NCBI RefSeq assembly: GCF_009389715.1
Contig: NC_052397.1
Span: 13,898,129-13,962,128 of the forward strand
DNA length: 64,000 bases
Direction: 5' to 3'
Source of the DNA: Phoenix dactylifera
Lineage: Eukaryota; Streptophyta; Magnoliopsida; Arecales; Arecaceae
The position numbers were made by a program, and so were the translations under genes. The notes beneath the pieces were generated by a model. That model saw only the letters and a list, made by a program, of their open reading frames with translations. It was not told the origin of the DNA and did not search any database. Shown piece by piece: positions 60,316-64,000 of this stretch. The number at the start of each line of letters is the position of its first letter. Position 1 is the stretch's first letter.

Positions 60316-63300
60316 AATTCGAGGCTCGCCCATGAATCTAAATAGAGATTTGGTATGCTTGGTTGGCTCGCCCATTCAAAGTTGGATTGAGTAAGATTCA
60401 AGGCTTATAAAGCATATTTTAAGGCATGAGCCAGCCATCTTGGCTTACAATTAACCATACGGTCATCTTTTCCTTTTTAACAAAAAAAGATAAAAATATA
60501 AAACTCATTTTCTTCTTTCGGATGTTTTCAAAACTTAATTATTTAAAATTTATTAAAATATATTAGTTAATTCCATTAGTTCTATGTAATTTCTACAATA
60601 TATATTAAATTTGAAGAATTTTTTTCTAAAAAGTTGCATAAATTATGATTATTTTGTATTTATTATATATTATTAGAAAATAGAGTAGAATTTGTAAAAA
60701 GAATTTGATCTACTTTTGAGGGGAAAAAAATAAGCATTACATTTGGAGCTTATTTGGCATCAATTTTATTTTTTGTTTTCTATTTTTAAAATACAATTAC
60801 AGCAATCTTCACAAAAAAATATTTAGCATTATTATTTTTACTTTCTAGTTTATAAAGTTACTTTTATTATTTCTAGAAATATAAAAGCAATAAACCTTAC
60901 TTTCAATATTTCTAAAAATAAGAAATTTATATTTTTACCACCAACACAATATCCACCATCATTATTATCGCCACTGCTCTAACTGCGATACTATAGCTAC
61001 TATCATAGCCGTTTTTTCCATATTGTTAAAAACCATCACAACCATCACCGTCGTCACCATTATTGTCGTTTTTGTCGCATCACTAATATCTTGCCACCAT
61101 TACACTCACCTTCTCTATAGTATAACTATTGCTATTAAACCTGCTGCCAAAACCACGCTGCCTCCTATCTCCATTGCAGTTATCATCACCTCCGCCCTTA
61201 TTTTAGTATTCATTTTAAAAAATAATTAACTATAATAAAGATATTTATATTAAAAATATTTTTAAAATTTTTAAGAAAGTAAAAATGATGCCGACCCACA
61301 TTAACTTACATTCTAGATGGACTGTGGTGGAGATAAATGCAGCCTCAGCATAGTCATCCTATATTCCTATTTTGCAAGGTCAATTGGGCATTATTTGTGA
61401 ATAAGATTTGGAAGGCTCACCCCCATTGGGTTTGGCATGGTTTATAAAGTTCTAGCACATTTTTTTCCAAGTGGCAAGTTCCTAAAACTGGCATTGATTG
61501 GATAACGACATGGGACGACAACTCTTTCACTCAGGAAAGTTAAAAAAGGACATGAGCTTCCAAGGTCCAATTTTTGGATTTTTTTCAGCAACCTATCAGG
61601 AATGGCCATCATTTTGCCTCGCACCAAACGGGCATGGCCGGAAACAATGAACCCAACTAATGCCTGCTTCGGCTTCCTTTCCGTAATCCAGGAAATTTCC
61701 TTTGGGACGGAAGGGACCGCAGGCATTATGGCCTATAAAGAGCTTCTAATGTTGGGTTTCCAATGATGTAACTCCAAGTTTGGTATGACTCCACGGATGA
61801 CCGAGGCATTTATCTACTTGTTAGGTCCTCGCCAACACTGGCCATCCACTTTTAGGCAGGATAAAGCCTTCAGAGATGCCTTGAACCCGACGAAAAGGCT
61901 CAAGAAAGAAGCTATTCATCCGGTCAAAAATTTACAAAAAGATCTATCTCAGACAACATAACTACACGCAACTGTTAGTTCCTAGTGTTTGTGTCTCATA
62001 AACATAGGAAAGACACAAGGGAAATTTTATAGTAATAGATCAGGAGCGATTTCAACCAATGACTCCAATAGAGAGCAAGATATGGTATATTTAGGTGTGC
62101 AGACTTCCTGGATTCACAATGGGCATCTAGCTTCCATTGTAAAATAGGATATATTTATTATTAGATAAATATAACGCCGTACAAGTGTACAACTTCTCCG
62201 GTAGATTCCAATTTTCATGCAAATTATGAGAAGCGGTGCAGATATATATTTAACCCCCACATCAGTTATTCATCTAGAAAATCTCGGACCCTCAAGAAAT
62301 CCAAATAACACGATTAGCTCTTTTGGATAAAATTCTCAAAGATTACAAATGATATCGAAGCAAACCTCACCTGTAACCCATGTGAATAGAGAATACGGCA
62401 ACATAAATTCTTTTAGAACAGACCATGAGCCAGTTGTTGTTTTTGTAATTAGATTTTACTAGATTTGAACCCTAGCGTAGCGAGGATGCTAGGGATTAAA
62501 ATAGAAGACGTGCATTTAATCCCCCGTCGATTATTTGCTGAAATTTTTTTTGAACTTTTATACAAAATTGAGGAATTCAAATAACACCTTCTGGCTAGAT
62601 TTTTTCGATGAGATCCTCAATTATAATACAAAAAGTAAAAATTAAATTCAAATCCTCGAAGTAAATGTCAGAAATATGTTAATGTCATGAGCACCACTTT
62701 CAAAATTTTTGGGAAAACCATGCATTTTGCTTTATTACACTCAAGTTCTGTTCACAGCCTTCACAAGCAATCCCCAAAATGCCTACAAATCTCCAAGATT
62801 TCAACAAGTTGAGGAATAGATAGCTATTTGTTATTTGCAGTAAAATACTTCTTCAGCCAGAGCCGCTGAGTTGGAAACTGCTCCTTGGTCACTGGCCAAC
62901 AAGCGTGCGGTTAGCAGGTATCCATCCTCCATAAGCATACATCAGCCACATCAATCAGAGGTTGTCATCTCCTCAATCCACAATAGACTCCTGAAGGTTC
63001 ATGAGTTTATTCAGGTTGTTAGTTGTGAGGAAAAAGAGAAACATAGAACCTTTCTCAACCTATGAAATGAATACTAATTTGAACATCATTATCATTATAG
63101 AAAACTTTCAAGCAAAATATGGAGCCATTAATATGAATTATTAAAGTAAAATACAAAATTCAAACTCGAAAATTAAGCTGGGGGATTAAGATTTGTGCTA
63201 AATCTGCTACGCTAATGACAAAATTGGAACTATCCAAAAAAACAAAAAAAAAACAGAGAATAAGACATGATCATACGAGTCACATGTGCACACCAATCAT

Positions 63301-63900
63301 GCAAATTAGTCTGATGCCAATCTGTGAATTGACTAAGTCCCTCAAATCCTCAAAATAATGTGTGCATGCATGCTTGGGAGAGCACTGCAAAATGAGCAGG
63401 ATGAGGGAATAATCATGGAAATAGTTCACATCAAACCTGTTAGCAATAACACTTATTATAACACTTCGTTCTTTTGAGGGAAAGGGGAGGAAAGCCACAT
63501 GGTAGAATTACCTGGGTCCAATACTTGAGAAAACAACCCTGAATGCGGAACCTTGGAGGATGGGTGCAACCACTGGGCTATAGGCTGCCCAATTCAGGGT
63601 AGCACTTATGCATAGTACGGGACTAGGATCCATCCTGAACTTTAATCTCATAATCATAATCATAACCACTCTAGCCTTTTCTCAACTATTTGGTGTATTA
63701 GTATCACTTTAATCTGTAACAGAAAAATTTTGGTATCACTACCACTTTGATATGTACACAGGGATGGACATACATTTATATTTTGTTGATAATTCATAAT
63801 TACAGTGCCTCTTGATGCTGAAAGTGCTGATTGAGATATAAAAAATGCTAGTGAATGAATACTGATAACTTATTTACAAAAAAAGGTAATTAGCATAAAA
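60316..63900. other. Intergenic, repeat-like, no gene recognised
   Basis: AT-rich to about 61250, with a degenerate ACC/ATC-rich stretch at about 60940-61200 that produces a spurious plus-strand frame. A less AT-rich block at 61320-61900 has a 94-codon minus-strand frame (61442-61726) without recognisable domain. Two loosely similar stretches (about 62230-62350 and 62500-62630, both with ATTTAAyCCCCC and CAAATAACAC words) hint at an old duplication. Confidence 0.4.
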
Positions 63901-63919
63901 GAAGAATCACAAAATCTAG

Positions 63920-64000
63920 CTTCTAGGGACATGATAGTGTATGTACTCAGATCCATCACTTTGACGCGAACTCTCTCCATGGTCTTTGCAACCTCCTCTA
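63920..64000 (-). CDS. Possible exon of a further gene, cut by the window edge
   Basis: Read on the minus strand, the last 80 bases stay open and encode a charged, gene-like peptide containing EEVAKTMERVRVKVMDL followed by STYTIMSLEA. The base composition is more balanced than in the flanking DNA. The exon 3' end is unclear: a GTACATAC donor-like site follows GATCTGA, and the frame otherwise runs to a TAA near 63880. I do not recognise the family. Confidence 0.35.

Noticed and set aside
61442-61726. 94-codon minus-strand open frame with balanced composition
   Set aside because: No recognisable family. It sits in repeat-like intergenic DNA, so it was left as unexplained sequence rather than a gene.

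Overview
The window is plant nuclear DNA. Four protein-coding genes can be read with confidence, three of them split by many GT-AG introns, and they sit in AT-rich intergenic DNA full of transposon debris and microsatellites. Protein details, monocot-type repeats and the abundance of GGTACC/CCGGTACC-rich short elements suggest a monocot, possibly a palm; that taxonomic call is an inference. There is no operon logic here: the genes are independent transcription units on both strands.

Layout. 1-5100: intergenic, with a clean Tourist/PIF-Harbinger-type MITE at 3580-4060. 5100-18800: signal peptide peptidase (SPP), plus strand, 11 coding exons, 339 aa, preceded by a CpG-rich promoter/5'UTR with a UTR intron. 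18.8-28.2 kb: intergenic and repeat-rich. It holds a TATA-bearing LTR-like region near 20-21.2 kb with a 31-bp direct repeat, two related LTR-like units (24.2-25.2 and 25.4-27.1 kb, one with a six-copy 33-bp tandem repeat), and an hAT-like repeat surrounding a broken cytochrome P450 3' end (27.25-28.25 kb). 28840-30764: an A3-type cyclin, plus strand, 8 exons, with an apparent one-base loss at the exon 2/3 boundary. 30.8-39.4 kb: tRNA-like/SINE sequences, a large trinucleotide repeat, the 3' stub of an RTE-type LINE and a diverged 250-bp duplication. 39409-39981: a single-exon C2H2 zinc-finger repressor-like protein with two EAR-type motifs, minus strand. 44597-58657: a KONJAC/GMPPA-like sugar pyrophosphorylase-like protein, minus strand, 15 exons, 415 aa, with one probable GC-AG intron. 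58.7-64 kb: its promoter, then an AT-rich stretch with possible MITEs, and at the right edge a short open segment that may be an exon of a further minus-strand gene.

Roles. SPP acts in ER membrane intramembrane proteolysis. The cyclin A3 acts in S/G2 cell-cycle control. The zinc-finger protein is a likely transcriptional repressor. The KONJAC-like protein supports GDP-mannose supply for glucomannan and glycosylation. No functional link between them is implied by position. No undescribed biological system is evident. The most interesting observations are the cyclin frame break, the GC-AG intron, the P450 fragment inside a repeat next to the cyclin promoter, and a family of GGTACC-rich elements whose four clear copies all lie inside introns.
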